From contig NZ_CP036537.1 in the NCBI RefSeq assembly GCF_021184025.1, forward strand, positions 620,001 through 684,000: a stretch of 64,000 bases of DNA, in the 5' to 3' direction. Source of the DNA: Rhodopseudomonas boonkerdii. Lineage in GTDB: Bacteria; Pseudomonadota; Alphaproteobacteria; Rhizobiales; Xanthobacteraceae. Within the stretch, counting starts at the first letter, position 1; the number at the start of each line of letters is the position of its first letter. Shown here in pieces: positions 10,178 to 20,179 of this stretch. Below the pieces are notes generated by a model that was not told the DNA's origin, ran no database searches, and was given only the letters and a program-made list of their open reading frames with translations. The position numbers were made by a program, and so were the translations under genes.

Positions 10178-10339
10178 GACAATCGACCAAACGCCGCCCT
10201 GTCCGCCAGCCCCGCAACCTCCGGAGCTCCGGTAACCGTTTACTCGCTCTTAGCTTATCTGCCGTAGCTTTAGGCATTCGATCCGGGTGCGGGCTGCGCC
10301 GGATGCGACGTGTTGGGAGCGAGAAACGGGGGGCCACAG

Positions 10340-12385
10340 GTGGCAACGACGACGCTTGTCCAGAAAAAGTCTGGATCTCTGAAGTTTCCTACCCTCAGAT
10401 TCCGCGCCAAGGTGACGCTCGGCTTCGCCGCAGTGCTGTTGATCTCTGCGATCAGCATGGCGCTGGCCTATTTCGGCTTCGAGCGAATCGCGAGCGGTGT
10501 GGTGTCATATCGCACCAGCGTCGCGGAATCGGGGCTCGCCCGCAACATCGACCGCGAACTCACATCCTACCAGGCTCTGACGCGCTACTATGTGCTCACC
10601 AGCGCCGAAGCCGACGCCAAGGCGGCCAAGGCTGCGGAAGCATCGCTCAAGGATGCCATCGACCAGTCGATGAAGGCCGCGACGGATTCGGCGCGTCTCG
10701 ACAAGATCACGCGCCTGTCGCGCGAATTCACCACCTTCACCAAGATCTTCGCCGATATTCTCGCGGTGAAGGGCGAGAACGACCAGATCGCTGCTAATCA
10801 ACTGTCGCGTACCAGCCTGATGCTGCGCAACAAGATCGACGATCTCGGTGACACCGCCATCATGGCGGGTATGGCGACCGTGCAGGACCAGGTGAAGGAA
10901 ATCACCACGCAGTTCATTACCGCGACCTCGCTCGTGAACACCTATATCGGCAAAGCCGAGGACAGGACCTCGAATGCGGCATCGGCGCGCATCAAGTTCC
11001 TGCAGAACCAGTTCGCCACCGTCTATGCCAGTGACGACAAGATCACCTCCAAGGTGAAGGAGATCGTTGCTGATACCAAGCTCTATGCCGACGCCTTCAC
11101 CAAATTCGTCGAGAACACCAAGAAGGTCGAGGGTCTCGCCAAGGAGATGTCGGAATCCGCGGCCGCGATCACCAAGCTGTCGAGCGAGATGAAGGCCGAC
11201 ATGCTGTCCGAGCAGCACCGGATGGAGACCGAATCCGACAAGACGGTCACCGACACCATGCAGCTCGTGATCATTCTCGGCATCGGCGGCTTCGTGATCG
11301 GCTCCGTACTCGCGATGCTGCTCGGCCGCGGCATCGCCAAGCCGATGACCGAGATGTGCGCGGCGATGCGCAAGCTCGCCGCCGGCGATTTCGATGTGGT
11401 GCTGCCGGGCCTCGGCCGCCGCGACGAACTCGGCGACATGGCGGGCGCCGTCGAGGAGTTCAAGGTGCAGGCAGTGGCGAAGGCCGAGCGTGATGCCGCC
11501 GCACAGGAAGAACAGAACCGTGCTGCCGATCAGCTCCGCCGCAGCGAGTTGATCCGCTTCGCCGATCAGTTCGAATCCGCGGTGGGCTCGATCGTGTCGA
11601 GCGTGTCGGTCTCGTCGGGTCAGCTCGAAAGCGCCGCCAATACGCTGACACGTACGGCCGAGACCACCGAACAGTTGTCCGGCCAGGCCGCGGCGACGTC
11701 GGACGAAGCGTCGTCGAACATGCAGTCGGTGGCGACCGCGACAGAAGAGCTGTCGCTCTCGGTCAACGAGATCGGCCGCCAGGTGCAAAACTCCAGCCGC
11801 ATCGCCGACTCCGCGGTGGAGCAGGCCCGTCTGACCGACTCCCGTATCGGCGAGCTGTCGCGCGCCGCCCAGCGCATCGGCGATGTCGTCGATCTCATCA
11901 CGGCGATTGCCGAGCAGACCAACCTGCTGGCGCTCAACGCGACCATCGAAGCGGCGCGTGCGGGCGATGCCGGCCGCGGCTTCGCCGTTGTCGCGTCGGA
12001 AGTGAAGTCGCTTGCGAGCCAGACGGCGAAGGCGACCGAGGAAATCTCCACGCAGATCGCCGGCATGCAGAGCGCGACGCAGGAATCAGTGGCCGCGATC
12101 AAGCAGATCGGCAACACGATCGGGGAAATCTCCGGTATCGCGTCGGAGATCGCCAGCGCCGTCGAGCAGCAGGGCGCCGCCACGCGCGAGATTGCGCAGA
12201 ACGTCCAGCGCGTCGCCCATGGCACGCAGCAGGTCGCCGGCAACATCACCGAAGTCAATCGCGGCGCGTCGGAGACCGGTGCGGCCTCCGGTCAGGTGCT
12301 GAATTCGGCGCAGACGCTGTCGGCGGAAAGCACCCGCCTGCGTGCCGAACTTGACCGCTTCATGGAAAACATCCGGGCGGCGTAA
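10340..12385 (+). CDS. Methyl-accepting chemotaxis protein
   Basis: Inner-membrane chemoreceptor, about 681 residues. A first membrane helix (about 24-46) is followed by a long periplasmic helical sensor region of roughly 260 residues, the size of a helical bimodular (HBM) domain. A second membrane helix (about 309-330), a HAMP domain (about 331-385) and the cytoplasmic signalling hairpin follow, with the conserved tip [18 protein letters not shown] near residue 525. No CheW-binding C-terminal pentapeptide is visible. Two GTG starts are possible, 10310 and 10340; I prefer 10340 because a G-rich ribosome site (GGGGGG around 10328-10333) sits just before it. No chemotaxis operon is nearby, so it is an orphan receptor gene. 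The ligand is unknown. Confidence 0.92.
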   Translation: MATTTLVQKKSGSLKFPTLRFRAKVTLGFAAVLLISAISMALAYFGFERIASGVVSYRTSVAESGLARNIDRELTSYQALTRYYVLTSAEADAKAAKAAEASLKDAIDQSMKAATDSARLDKITRLSREFTTFTKIFADILAVKGENDQIAANQLSRTSLMLRNKIDDLGDTAIMAGMATVQDQVKEITTQFITATSLVNTYIGKAEDRTSNAASARIKFLQNQFATVYASDDKITSKVKEIVADTKLYADAFTKFVENTKKVEGLAKEMSESAAAITKLSSEMKADMLSEQHRMETESDKTVTDTMQLVIILGIGGFVIGSVLAMLLGRGIAKPMTEMCAAMRKLAAGDFDVVLPGLGRRDELGDMAGAVEEFKVQAVAKAERDAAAQEEQNRAADQLRRSELIRFADQFESAVGSIVSSVSVSSGQLESAANTLTRTAETTEQLSGQAAATSDEASSNMQSVATATEELSLSVNEIGRQVQNSSRIADSAVEQARLTDSRIGELSRAAQRIGDVVDLITAIAEQTNLLALNATIEAARAGDAGRGFAVVASEVKSLASQTAKATEEISTQIAGMQSATQESVAAIKQIGNTIGEISGIASEIASAVEQQGAATREIAQNVQRVAHGTQQVAGNITEVNRGASETGAASGQVLNSAQTLSAESTRLRAELDRFMENIRAA

Positions 12386-12402
12386 TAATTCCTCCCCTCC
12401 CG

Positions 12403-12424
12403 CCTGAACGCAGTTGCGTTCAGG
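12403..12424. terminator. Hairpin after the chemoreceptor gene
   Basis: CCTGAACGCA (12403-12412) and TGCGTTCAGG (12415-12424) form a perfect 10-bp stem 17 bp after the stop. There is no clear T-run, so a simple terminator role is only likely. Confidence 0.5.
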
Positions 12425-12690
12425 CTGAGGTGAGGAGCGCGCCAAAGGCGCGCGTCTCGAACCATGAGCTGTGGAGCCCCGTCACCATCCTTCGAGACGC
12501 GCGGTGGCGCGCTCCTCGGAGTCCGACAGAAAAACCCCAAAAACCTCATCCTGAGAAGCCATTTCGTCAGAAATGGCGTCTCGAAGGATGGACCACGAGC
12601 TCCGGCGTCCTGCGAAATACCTTTTGAGACGATCTTGCAAGACCGTCTCATGGTTCGAGACGGCCCTGCGGGCCTCCTCACCATGAGGGG
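12425..12690. repeat. Composite palindromic repeat block, family A
   Basis: This 266-bp stretch makes up most of the gap between the chemoreceptor and the convergent permease gene (12386-12743) and holds no gene. It is a mosaic: an A unit (GAGGAGCGCGC...GCGCGCGTCTCGAACCATGA), then CATCCTTCGAGACGCGC, then CCATTTCGTCAGAAATGG, then GAGACGATCTTGCAAGACCGTCTC, and a closing CTCCTCACCATGAGG that mirrors the opening. The ends are inverted relative to each other, so the whole block could fold into one long structure. Confidence 0.75.
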
Positions 12691-12743
12691 CTGAGTTTTC
12701 GCTCAGGCACTCAGGGTGAGGCGGGAATTCGGTTGCTCGCCTT

Positions 12744-14372
12744 TTATTCCGCCGGCGCCGCCACCGGCACCACCGTCATCTGCGGCGCGGCAAACTTCTC
12801 CGCCACGAACAGTCCGGCTGCCACCACCGCATAAGCCAATGCGACGCCCGGTGTGACGCCGAAGCCGATCGCTTCGCCATGCATGAAGCCGAACCAGGTC
12901 ATGACGGCGCCGGCCAGCGCGAAGGCTGCGGCCTTCGCGAACTCGCGGTCGATGATGAACACGCCGATCGCCCCGAGCACGAGGCCGCCGAGGATCGAGC
13001 CGCCGCCCATCACTTCGAGGCCGTGATACAGCACGCCCTGCTGCGGCAATGATGCAATCGCCGCCGCCTTCACTTCGCCAACCTTGTCCGCAGCGAGTCC
13101 CGCCGCCTGAGCTGCGGTGACAGTGGCACCGAGCATCGTGTCGATCTGTAACTTGCCCCAGGCGGCGAGATGCGGTGTGAAGGCGAGAACGATGGCCGGA
13201 GCATGTTTCAGCGGTGTGGTCTGGAACGCCTGCGCGCCGATCAGCATGCCGATATAGAGCAGGATCGGCGAGATCGCGACGACGGGCACCAGCGCCAGCA
13301 GCGCCGCGACGATGCCGAACCATGACAGCACGACGACCATCAGGCCGGTAGCGGCGGAATAGCCGATGCGTCCGCCCATCGCCTTCCAGCCGGGATGGCC
13401 GATATAGACGGCGTTGATGAACGGGTTGCCCATCAGGCAGCCGATCAACGACACGACGCCGTCGGCGGTGAGCACCCGTGTGGTCGGATAGTCGTCGCCG
13501 GCGGCCTCCGCAGATTCCACATTGTCCATCGCCTCGACGAGATCGTAGATGCCGAACGGGATCGCCGTGACGAGGATGATGCCGAGGAACTCGAAGCCTG
13601 AGAAAACATGGTTGAAGGCCGGGATCGGCACCGAGAAACCGAAATTGGCGAAGGCATCGCCCACGCCCTTCATGCTCAGCCCGCCGATGCCGAAGCCGAA
13701 CAGGTTCGATCCCCAGGCGATGATCATGCCGACGGCGATGGCGATCAGGCCGGCCGGGAGGTTACGGAAGTAAGTCACGCCGCCGAACCAGCCCAGCATG
13801 ATGATGGCGAAGCAGACGAGGCCGATCTGCGGCGTCATATACATTTCCAGCGCCGGTCGCATGGCAATGAAGGTGACGGAGACGCCGGCCAGTGTGCCCA
13901 GGAGTGCGGCTCGTGGCGTGATCTTGCGGATATACGGCGCGATGAAGCCGCCGATCATCAGGATGAAGCTCTGGAAAAACACCCAGACGAGGCCGGCGGA
14001 CCACCCCTTGAGTGGATCGCCGGTTTTGATGGTGATCGGCAGCATGATCACGAAGGTGACGATGAACATGTGCGGTACGCTGACGCCCGATGGCAGCGCG
14101 CAGACATCGTTGCGCCCGGTCTTCTGCGCGAGGCGGTAGGCGAGATAGGCGTAGTACAATGTCGAGAGGCACATCATCAGGCCGAGTGCCGGCAGGATGC
14201 GGCCGAACACCAGCGAGTCCGGCATCTTCAGCACGAAGCGCAGCAGGCCGGTCAGCACCAGCATGTTGACGAGGATATTGGTGCCGAAGCCGAACAGCGC
14301 GTTCCAGTCGCCCGGCGTCCAGAGTGCCGGCTTGAAATCGGATCTTCCAGCAGTCTCCGTGCTCGTATTCAT
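12744..14372 (-). CDS. NCS2-like (xanthine/uracil type) permease
   Basis: A polytopic inner-membrane protein of 542 residues with about 12 to 14 hydrophobic segments. It resembles the AzgA/NCS2 nucleobase permease family, with the [13 protein letters not shown] start and the conserved block around [18 protein letters not shown], which occupies the place of the AzgA cytoplasmic motif, followed by [13 protein letters not shown]. It is divergent, so adenine/guanine specificity cannot be assumed. Its start overlaps the stop of the upstream cysteine hydrolase in ATGA, so the two are translated together. It probably imports the compound, or a precursor of the compound, that the hydrolase cleaves. 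Confidence 0.78.
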   Translation of the reverse strand: MNTSTETAGRSDFKPALWTPGDWNALFGFGTNILVNMLVLTGLLRFVLKMPDSLVFGRILPALGLMMCLSTLYYAYLAYRLAQKTGRNDVCALPSGVSVPHMFIVTFVIMLPITIKTGDPLKGWSAGLVWVFFQSFILMIGGFIAPYIRKITPRAALLGTLAGVSVTFIAMRPALEMYMTPQIGLVCFAIIMLGWFGGVTYFRNLPAGLIAIAVGMIIAWGSNLFGFGIGGLSMKGVGDAFANFGFSVPIPAFNHVFSGFEFLGIILVTAIPFGIYDLVEAMDNVESAEAAGDDYPTTRVLTADGVVSLIGCLMGNPFINAVYIGHPGWKAMGGRIGYSAATGLMVVVLSWFGIVAALLALVPVVAISPILLYIGMLIGAQAFQTTPLKHAPAIVLAFTPHLAAWGKLQIDTMLGATVTAAQAAGLAADKVGEVKAAAIASLPQQGVLYHGLEVMGGGSILGGLVLGAIGVFIIDREFAKAAAFALAGAVMTWFGFMHGEAIGFGVTPGVALAYAVVAAGLFVAEKFAAPQMTVVPVAAPAE

Positions 14373-15103
14373 CGTGATGCTCCCGCCGCTCGTTTGTTTG
14401 ACGTCTCCACTGCACTTTCAAAACGGTTGATGGCGTCGTGTATGGCGGCGCTCCCGGTGACCCAGCCGAAGATGCCGCCCTGGGCCTTGATCATCTTCAG
14501 GCCCATCTCATGGAATTCGGGAAAGTAGGAGGCGCAGCCATCGGCGATGACGATGCAGCGATAGCCGCGGTCATTGGCCTCGCGCACGGTGGTGTTGACG
14601 CAGACCTCGGTGGTGACGCCACAGACCAGCAGCGTGTCGATCTCGCGCGCCTTCAAGTCTGCGCCGAGCGTCGTCGCGTAGAAGGCGCCCTTGCCCGGCT
14701 TGTCGATGACGATCTCGCCTTCGACGGGATAGAGTTCGGGAATGATGTCGTGTCCGGCCTCGCCGCGAATGAGGATGCGCCCCATCGGGCCGGGATCGCC
14801 GATCCGCAGCGAGGGGGCACCGCGTTCGATCTTGGCAGGCGGGGCATCGGAGAGGTCGGGCAGGTGTCCCTCGCGGGTATGGATCACCGTCATCCCGATG
14901 CCGCGCGCTGCGGTCAGCAGCGCCGCGATGGGCGCCACGGCGCGGGCCAGCTGCGAGACGTCGTTGCCCAGCGTCTCGCCGAAGCCACCGGGCTCCATGA
15001 AGTCGCGCTGCATGTCGATGATGAGGAGGGCGGTGGACGTGAGATCCACATCGATCGGGCCGGGCTCCGCCGCGACCGTTACTGCCCCCGTTGCATCCGC
15101 CAT
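14369..15103 (-). CDS. Isochorismatase-family cysteine hydrolase (BiuH/RutB-like)
   Basis: 244 residues. The catalytic triad of the family is visible: Asp in [10 protein letters not shown], Lys in [11 protein letters not shown], and nucleophile Cys in [22 protein letters not shown] and [17 protein letters not shown] and [10 protein letters not shown] are the marks of the biuret/ureidoacrylate amidohydrolase branch rather than of true isochorismatases. It is expected to hydrolyse a small amide in the cytoplasm, releasing ammonia or carbamate. It is coupled by ATGA to an NCS2-like permease. GGGAG lies eight bases before the ATG at 15103. The exact substrate (biuret, ureidoacrylate, a carbamoyl compound or similar) is unresolved. 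Confidence 0.83.
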   Translation of the reverse strand: MADATGAVTVAAEPGPIDVDLTSTALLIIDMQRDFMEPGGFGETLGNDVSQLARAVAPIAALLTAARGIGMTVIHTREGHLPDLSDAPPAKIERGAPSLRIGDPGPMGRILIRGEAGHDIIPELYPVEGEIVIDKPGKGAFYATTLGADLKAREIDTLLVCGVTTEVCVNTTVREANDRGYRCIVIADGCASYFPEFHEMGLKMIKAQGGIFGWVTGSAAIHDAINRFESAVETSNKRAAGASR

Positions 15104-15156
15104 GGCCTGATCTCCCGGTGCACGCGCTGCTGCAGGAGATCAAGCAAGGGGTGTGC

Positions 15157-15170
15157 CATTGTGTACAATG
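15157..15170. promoter_or_regulatory. Operator-like palindrome upstream of the hydrolase-permease operon
   Basis: CATTGT and ACAATG flank a two-base centre, giving TTGTGTACAA in the middle. This fits the TTGTnnACAA pattern bound by many FCD-type GntR repressors. It is 54 bp upstream of the hydrolase start, a normal operator position. No GntR gene lies in the window. Confidence 0.45.
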
Positions 15171-15281
15171 CGCGGATTGTTTTAGGCTGCAAATACAGGG
15201 CTATAGATTTCAGCGAGTTAGGCGCGCGAGCTAGGTTGCCTAAGAATTAGTCGGTCTGTCCCTGCCTAAAACACAGTCCGT

Positions 15282-15369
15282 GTAGCCCGGATGGAGCGCA
15301 GCGCAATCCGGGGACCGGCGTTTCAAAGGCCTCGACACCCCGGGTTACGCTGCGCTCCACCCGGGCTAC
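15282..15369. repeat. Inverted repeat element, family C
   Basis: Starts GTAGCCCGGATGGAGCGCAG and ends with its near reverse complement (CTGCGCTCCACCCGGGCTAC). The ends can pair over about 30 bp with a short unpaired centre. It lies between the hydrolase start and the end of the SDR gene. A degraded partial copy lies at 16223-16259. Confidence 0.75.
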
Positions 15370-15383
15370 AGGAGAGGGCGTGC

Positions 15384-16190
15384 TCAATCCCAGCCGCTGC
15401 CCCTGATCCCGGCATTCGCATAGACGATGCCGCCATCCACGGCGAGCGTGGTGCCGACCACATAATCCCCCGCGCGTGAGGCGAGATAGATCGCGGCCCC
15501 GGCCATGTCCTCGTCGGTGCCGATGCGTCCTGCGGGCACCTTGGTCGCCACCTCATCCGCATGGTCGCGCGCGGCCTTGTTCATGTCGGACTGGAACGGG
15601 CCCGGCGCGATGGCTGATACCACCACATGGTCCTTGATCAGTTTGGCCGCCATGCGCCGCGTCAGGTGGATCAGGCCGGATTTGCTCGCCGCATAGGAAT
15701 AGGTCTCGAGCGGATTGACGAAGATGCCGTCGATGGAGGCGATGTTGATGACCTTGGCGGGCTGTTTCGCAGAGCCCGCTGCGCGCAGCGGCGCGGCGAG
15801 CGCCTTGGTGAGAAAGAACGGCGCCTTGACGTTCAGCGTCATCACCTTGTCCCAGCCGCTTTCGGGGAATTCGTCGAAATCCGCGCCCCATGCCGCGCCA
15901 GCATTGTTGACCAGGATGTCGAGCTTCGGCTCGCGCTTCCTGATCTCGCCGGCCAGCATTTCGATGCCGGTCATGGTGGAGATATCGATCGGCAAGGCGA
16001 TGCATTCGCCGGAATATGTCTCGCTCAATTCCTTTGCCGTCGCTTCGCAGGCGGCTGCTTTTCGCGCGGTGATGTAGACCTTCGCGGCGCCCTGACTCAG
16101 GAAGCCAGCGGCGATCATCTTGCCGATGCCGCGCGAGCCGCCGGTCACGAGTGCGATGCGGCCTTTGAGCGAAAACAGATCCGTGAACAT
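15384..16190 (-). CDS. Short-chain dehydrogenase/reductase, RhlG-like
   Basis: Classical SDR of 268 residues. The cofactor motif TGGSRGIG is near residue 15, NNAG near 95, the catalytic Ser lies in NIASIDG, and the Tyr-Lys pair in YSYAASKSG. The last residues carry the typical C-terminal DGG. The surroundings (LETYSYAASKSGLIHLTRRMA, IAPGPFQSDM) resemble RhlG/gluconate-5-dehydrogenase-type SDRs. The ATG at 16190 is chosen because a perfect GGGAGGT lies in front; the longer frame upstream adds unrelated residues. It stands alone between repeats, so pathway and substrate remain open. Confidence 0.85.
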   Translation of the reverse strand: MFTDLFSLKGRIALVTGGSRGIGKMIAAGFLSQGAAKVYITARKAAACEATAKELSETYSGECIALPIDISTMTGIEMLAGEIRKREPKLDILVNNAGAAWGADFDEFPESGWDKVMTLNVKAPFFLTKALAAPLRAAGSAKQPAKVINIASIDGIFVNPLETYSYAASKSGLIHLTRRMAAKLIKDHVVVSAIAPGPFQSDMNKAARDHADEVATKVPAGRIGTDEDMAGAAIYLASRAGDYVVGTTLAVDGGIVYANAGIRGSGWD

Positions 16191-16222
16191 GACACCTCCC
16201 GTTGTTGTGTGTTTGGGTAATC

Positions 16223-16259
16223 GTAGCCCGGATGGAGAGCTGCGCAAATCGGAGCTCCG
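16223..16259. repeat. Partial copy of repeat family C
   Basis: GTAGCCCGGATGGAGAGCTG and the bases after it match the left half of the element at 15282, with changes, and lack a clean right half. The rest of the gap 16260-16450 shows nothing I can name. Confidence 0.5.
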
Positions 16260-16450
16260 CTATCTCTCCCCGCAGGCGGAGGGAAGGCCAAAAGCCAATA
16301 GCTTCAAATCAAGGTCGTCATCCGCCGTGGGCGCAGGCTTCACGCGCCGGATCGGTCCGTTGGCCCCAAGGCATGACCAGCAGGGGCTCTCGGCTGTCGC
16401 CGGCCGGGCAGCATTGATCGATTCCGGCTTTGCCGGGACGGCGAAAGGGA

Positions 16451-17542
16451 TCAGCCCTGCCCGACGCGCTGGAAGCTGTTCCACATCGCTGTCGCAGCGC
16501 CGGAGGTCAGTACGGGCAGATAACGCGTGTCCTGATAATTCCCGTTCAGCGACACGCGGGGCAAGGCGGTGAGCTGGGTGGAATTCTCCGCGGCGATCAC
16601 GCCGGGGCGCGTGGTTACGGCGGTCTGGAAGCCTGCCTTTTGCGCCAGTGCGAATTCGCGCGCGCCGGCAGCCGCGCGGTCGCCATAGGGATAGGCGAGG
16701 TGCAAAGCGGACTTTTGCAGCGCGCTCTCGATGCTGGCGCGACTGGCGGCGAGTTCATGCACCGCCACGGCCTCGGTCTGCTTGGCGAGGTTGCAATGTG
16801 TCAGCGTGTGCGCGCCGATGGTCACGAGGGGATCGGCGGCGAACGGCTTGAGTTCATCCCATGACAGGCAGAGTTCGCGGCAGATCGCTTCCTCGTCGAT
16901 CCCGGCCTGTTTGCACAGCGCCGTCATTTCGCGGCGGAGATCGGTTTCGTCCAGGCTGCGCAGCCAGCCATGCAGGCGGTCGAAGCCCATTTCCTTCTCG
17001 GGCAGCGACCCGGTCGCGATGCGCGCCATGTTGCCGTCGATCGGCGCTTCCAGCCGCTCGGCACGGGCAACGATGCGTTCCAGCGCCACCCACCACAAGC
17101 GTCCTGTACCCGATGCAAAGTCGCTGGTGACGTAAACGGAGAACGGCGCGTCGAAATCCCGCATCGCCGGGAGCATATGATCGCGGTTATCCCGGTAGCC
17201 GTCGTCGCAGGTAAAACAGGCGAAACGGCGCGAAAAATCCTGCTCGTGCAGACGCCGGTGCATCTCGTCGGGCGTTACGATATCGACATCGGTGGCGCGC
17301 AGATATGCCAGCGTCGCCCGCAGGAAGTCGGGTGTGATCTCGAGATGGCGGTTGGGCTGAAACAGGCCGGTATGGGCGGGGCGCACATGGTGCAGCATGA
17401 AGATCGTGCCGACCCCGCCAAAAAAGGGACGCAGCACGCGATGCGCGCCGCTGAAATAAAGTGCATCCAGTCCGGCACGAATAATCGTGTTGCGAATCTG
17501 CTTCATCTTGTGACCCAGCACTTTGATGCGATCCACGGACAT
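16451..17542 (-). CDS. Polysaccharide deacetylase (NodB-like) family protein
   Basis: 363 residues. The NodB-homology region carries the metal-binding Asp pair in CFTCDDGYRDN (the usual TFDDGY with Thr-Cys before it), and IGAHTLTHCNL supplies the His-x3-His metal ligands. A later Arg/Tyr block (LAYPYGDRAAAGAREFALA) is the third motif. These residues suggest an active de-N- or de-O-acetylase on an exported or cell-surface sugar. The N-terminus has GTIFMLHHV, as in deacetylases linked to exopolysaccharide genes. No signal peptide is clear. It is divergent from the OmpA-like gene. An in-frame ATG at 17506 is an alternative start. Confidence 0.85.
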   Translation of the reverse strand: MSVDRIKVLGHKMKQIRNTIIRAGLDALYFSGAHRVLRPFFGGVGTIFMLHHVRPAHTGLFQPNRHLEITPDFLRATLAYLRATDVDIVTPDEMHRRLHEQDFSRRFACFTCDDGYRDNRDHMLPAMRDFDAPFSVYVTSDFASGTGRLWWVALERIVARAERLEAPIDGNMARIATGSLPEKEMGFDRLHGWLRSLDETDLRREMTALCKQAGIDEEAICRELCLSWDELKPFAADPLVTIGAHTLTHCNLAKQTEAVAVHELAASRASIESALQKSALHLAYPYGDRAAAGAREFALAQKAGFQTAVTTRPGVIAAENSTQLTALPRVSLNGNYQDTRYLPVLTSGAATAMWNSFQRVGQG

Positions 17543-17668
17543 GATCAGAAACGGTTGAAGAAAGCGTTATTCCAATACCCCGCGCCACGCCAGTGGCTGG
17601 CCTTGATTAAAGTTTGACAGTCCCGCAAGGGTTTGTTTTCTCTCTGTTTCCATTCCGCAGGACGTCGA

Positions 17669-19072
17669 ATGCACGGTTTTTACAGGTGGAGCGCCAAATG
17701 GTGGCCTGGGCTCATTCCACTTGCCATCCTCTGGGTCGCCGCCGCCTGGTTTAGCACGCCTCCGCTGGAAGCGGACTTAACGGCGCGCAGCACAGAGGCG
17801 CTGAAAAGCACCGTTCTCGATAAAACACAGATTACCGTCGCGGGCCGCGATGTGAGATTTGCCGCAGAAGCCTTCTCGGAAGAGGGGCGCCGGAGTGCCG
17901 TGGGGGCCGTCGAGGCCGTACCGGGGGTGCGTCTGGTCAATGACGCAACGCGTCTCGTGGCCGAAGCCAAGCCGTTCGTCTGGGTGGCCGAGCGGGACAA
18001 TGTCCGTGTGACTTTGTGGGGCACCGCACCGCTGCCGACGAGCAAGGCGCGCATCGCCGAAGCGGCAAAGACGGCCCTCGCCGGAACCGAGGTCTCCGAC
18101 CGCATGGGGCTCAAGCGCGGTGCGCCGCCGCGTTTCGATGGCGCTGCCGTGCTGTTGCTGGATCAGGTCGCCAAGCTGAAGGAGGGCAAGGCGACGATCA
18201 TGGACACCAATGTCAGCATCACCGGCATGGCCCGCGACCTGGGCGGCCGCGAAGCCATCGCGGCGGCGCTGAAGAACCTGCCGGAAGGCTTCACGGTGGC
18301 CGCGAATGACGTGAAGGCGCCGCCTTACGTGTTCCAGGCCAACAAGGATCCGGTGGCGAATACGCTCACGCTGTCGGGCTATGTGCCGGACAACGCCGTC
18401 CATGCCGCGCTGGTCGCCGCCGCGCAGCGCAAATTTACGAATGACAAGATTGTCGACAATCTCAAGGCCAGCATCGGCGCACCCGCCAATTTCGCACCGG
18501 CGGTGACGGCGGCGCTCGGTGCGCTGTCGCGGCTTTCCACCGGAACGCTGGTGGTCAACGATCGCGAAGTGAAGCTGTCCGGCGATGCGCTCTACGACGT
18601 CGCCTCCGAACAGATCCGCAGCGGTCTTGGCAAGGAACTGCCGCAGGGCTGGACGGCCAAGCCCGAATTGTCCGTGAAGCCCGCCGCGGCGCCGGTGGAC
18701 GCCAGCGTGTGTCAGCAGTTGTTCAAGCAAAATCTGACCAACGGCCGCATCCGCTTCGAGACGGGAAGCGCGAGCATCAATGCGGACTCGGCAGGATTGC
18801 TGGATCGTCTGGTGGAAGTCGCCATGCGTTGCCCCACGACCAAATTCGACATCGTCGGCCATACCGACGGCGATGGCGATCCGGCGTTCAATCAGACCCT
18901 GTCGGAAAAGCGCGCCGCGGCGGTCGAGGATTATCTGATCAAGGCCGGCTTGCCGGGCGACCGTTTCGAAGCCATCGGCTACGGCGCCACGCTGCCGCTT
19001 GCCAGCAATGACACGGAAGACGGCAAGGCGCAGAATCGCCGGATCGAGTTCGTTGTGAGGCCGAATCCATGA
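17669..19072 (+). CDS. BON/OmpA-domain envelope protein
   Basis: 467 residues. A membrane anchor or signal (about 12-28, LIPLAILWVAAAWF) is followed by a long region of repeated BON-like alpha/beta units (about 45-340). A C-terminal OmpA domain follows, with FETGSASINADSAGLLDRL and VGHTDGDGDPAFNQTLSEKRA, the peptidoglycan (diaminopimelate) binding signature, and a NRRIEF end. The architecture resembles mycobacterial ArfA. It should sit in the inner membrane and reach the cell wall. The ATG at 17669, behind AGGA, is preferred over an upstream TTG at 17633. Its stop overlaps the next start (ATGA), which opens a three-gene coupled unit. Confidence 0.85.
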   Translation: MHGFYRWSAKWWPGLIPLAILWVAAAWFSTPPLEADLTARSTEALKSTVLDKTQITVAGRDVRFAAEAFSEEGRRSAVGAVEAVPGVRLVNDATRLVAEAKPFVWVAERDNVRVTLWGTAPLPTSKARIAEAAKTALAGTEVSDRMGLKRGAPPRFDGAAVLLLDQVAKLKEGKATIMDTNVSITGMARDLGGREAIAAALKNLPEGFTVAANDVKAPPYVFQANKDPVANTLTLSGYVPDNAVHAALVAAAQRKFTNDKIVDNLKASIGAPANFAPAVTAALGALSRLSTGTLVVNDREVKLSGDALYDVASEQIRSGLGKELPQGWTAKPELSVKPAAAPVDASVCQQLFKQNLTNGRIRFETGSASINADSAGLLDRLVEVAMRCPTTKFDIVGHTDGDGDPAFNQTLSEKRAAAVEDYLIKAGLPGDRFEAIGYGATLPLASNDTEDGKAQNRRIEFVVRPNP

Positions 19073-19371
19073 CCATTCTCGCGACACTTCTCTGGGGTTG
19101 GCTGCTCGGCGCTTTCCTGATCGGTTTCTGCATGGGCTGGATTGCCGTGGTCTATCGCGGCCCATCGGTACCGCGTGTCTGGATCCGGCGGCTCGCGGCG
19201 CTCGCGGTGATCGTGATCGGGGTCGCTGCAGCGAAACTGGTGCCGGGCCGTTTTGGCTATTGGCTCGATCTCGGCCTTGCGCTGTTCGGCTTCTACCTCG
19301 TCGGTTGCGCCATCGGATCCTGGCTGCGCGACATCGTGGTAACGCGCCAGCAAGTGCGGTTTCGGCAATGA
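19069..19371 (+). CDS. Small membrane protein, three predicted helices
   Basis: 100 residues with three hydrophobic segments (about 3-28, 40-58 and 65-87), no recognised family. It overlaps the BON/OmpA gene by ATGA at its start and the DinB gene by ATGA at its end, so all three should be made together. It may be a partner of the envelope protein; nothing in the sequence gives a function. Confidence 0.75.
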   Translation: MTILATLLWGWLLGAFLIGFCMGWIAVVYRGPSVPRVWIRRLAALAVIVIGVAAAKLVPGRFGYWLDLGLALFGFYLVGCAIGSWLRDIVVTRQQVRFRQ

Positions 19372-19901
19372 CCGCGGATATCGGCAAAGCGATGCTCGAT
19401 CACTACCGGGCATTCGGTCGCTACAACCGCTGGGCCAACGGCCGGCTCTACGACGCCGCGGCCGGGCTGGATGACGCCAGCTATCGCGCCGATCGCGGCG
19501 CCTTCTTCAAGTCGCTGCATGGAACGTTCAATCATCTGCTGGTCACCGACCGCATCTGGCTGAAGCGCTTCACCGGCACGGGCGATGCGCCGAGCCAGCT
19601 CGATGCCATCCTGCACGATGATTTCGCGGGTCTGCGCGCTGCCCGCGAGGCCGAGGATATGCGTATTCTCGGCTTCGTCGACGGTCTCGACGAGGCGAAG
19701 CTTGCGGGCATCATCAAATTCCGCCGGGTCTCGACGCCGGAGGAATTCGAGGAGCCGCTGATGCCGATGCTGGCGCATTGGTTCAATCACCAGACCCATC
19801 ATCGCGGCCAGGCGCACGCGATTTTGACCGGCCTCACCGGCAAGGCGCCGGAATTGGATCTTTTATTTTATCAGCGCCTCGCCGCCAGATCGGCGGCCTA
19901 A
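19368..19901 (+). CDS. DinB-family protein
   Basis: 177 residues, a four-helix DinB/YfiT-type fold. The three putative metal-binding histidines are in TFNHLLVTD (about 48) and in NHQTHHRGQAH (about 135-145). Family members include thiol-dependent transferases and damage-inducible proteins of unknown role. The start at 19368 is fixed by the ATGA overlap with the preceding gene. The chemistry is unknown. Confidence 0.85.
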   Translation: MTADIGKAMLDHYRAFGRYNRWANGRLYDAAAGLDDASYRADRGAFFKSLHGTFNHLLVTDRIWLKRFTGTGDAPSQLDAILHDDFAGLRAAREAEDMRILGFVDGLDEAKLAGIIKFRRVSTPEEFEEPLMPMLAHWFNHQTHHRGQAHAILTGLTGKAPELDLLFYQRLAARSAA

Positions 19902-20179
19902 AGTCACGAAAGTCTCATCACGCTATGGAAGCCTTCGTGAGGCCGGCATTTTGCCGCAGCGTTGCCGCAAGAAGTGCGGGTAGTTTGTTAGGTCTCACGC
20001 AATATCTTATGCCGAAACGGCATTGTCGGGACGACCCCGATTCCGTTTCGTGGCGAAACGCGCTACGAAAGTTATGCTGGAAACAGTGTCGTGAAATTGA
20101 TGAGGTAACGGTTCCGCCAAAGCGGGTCTGACAGGGTTAGTCTGACATCCCAGAGGCTGGGATCGCATTCGAGGTTGAG
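19902..20179. other. Intergenic region without identified gene
   Basis: 278 bp between the DinB gene and the flippase-like gene. It probably holds the promoter of the latter. The only pattern I noticed is a direct repeat GTCTGACA at 20126-20133 and 20140-20147, 33 bp before the next start. Confidence 0.4.

Noticed and set aside
12403..12690. CRISPR array
   Set aside because: The repeated pieces are palindromic and of differing type and spacing; there are no identical direct repeats with unique spacers.
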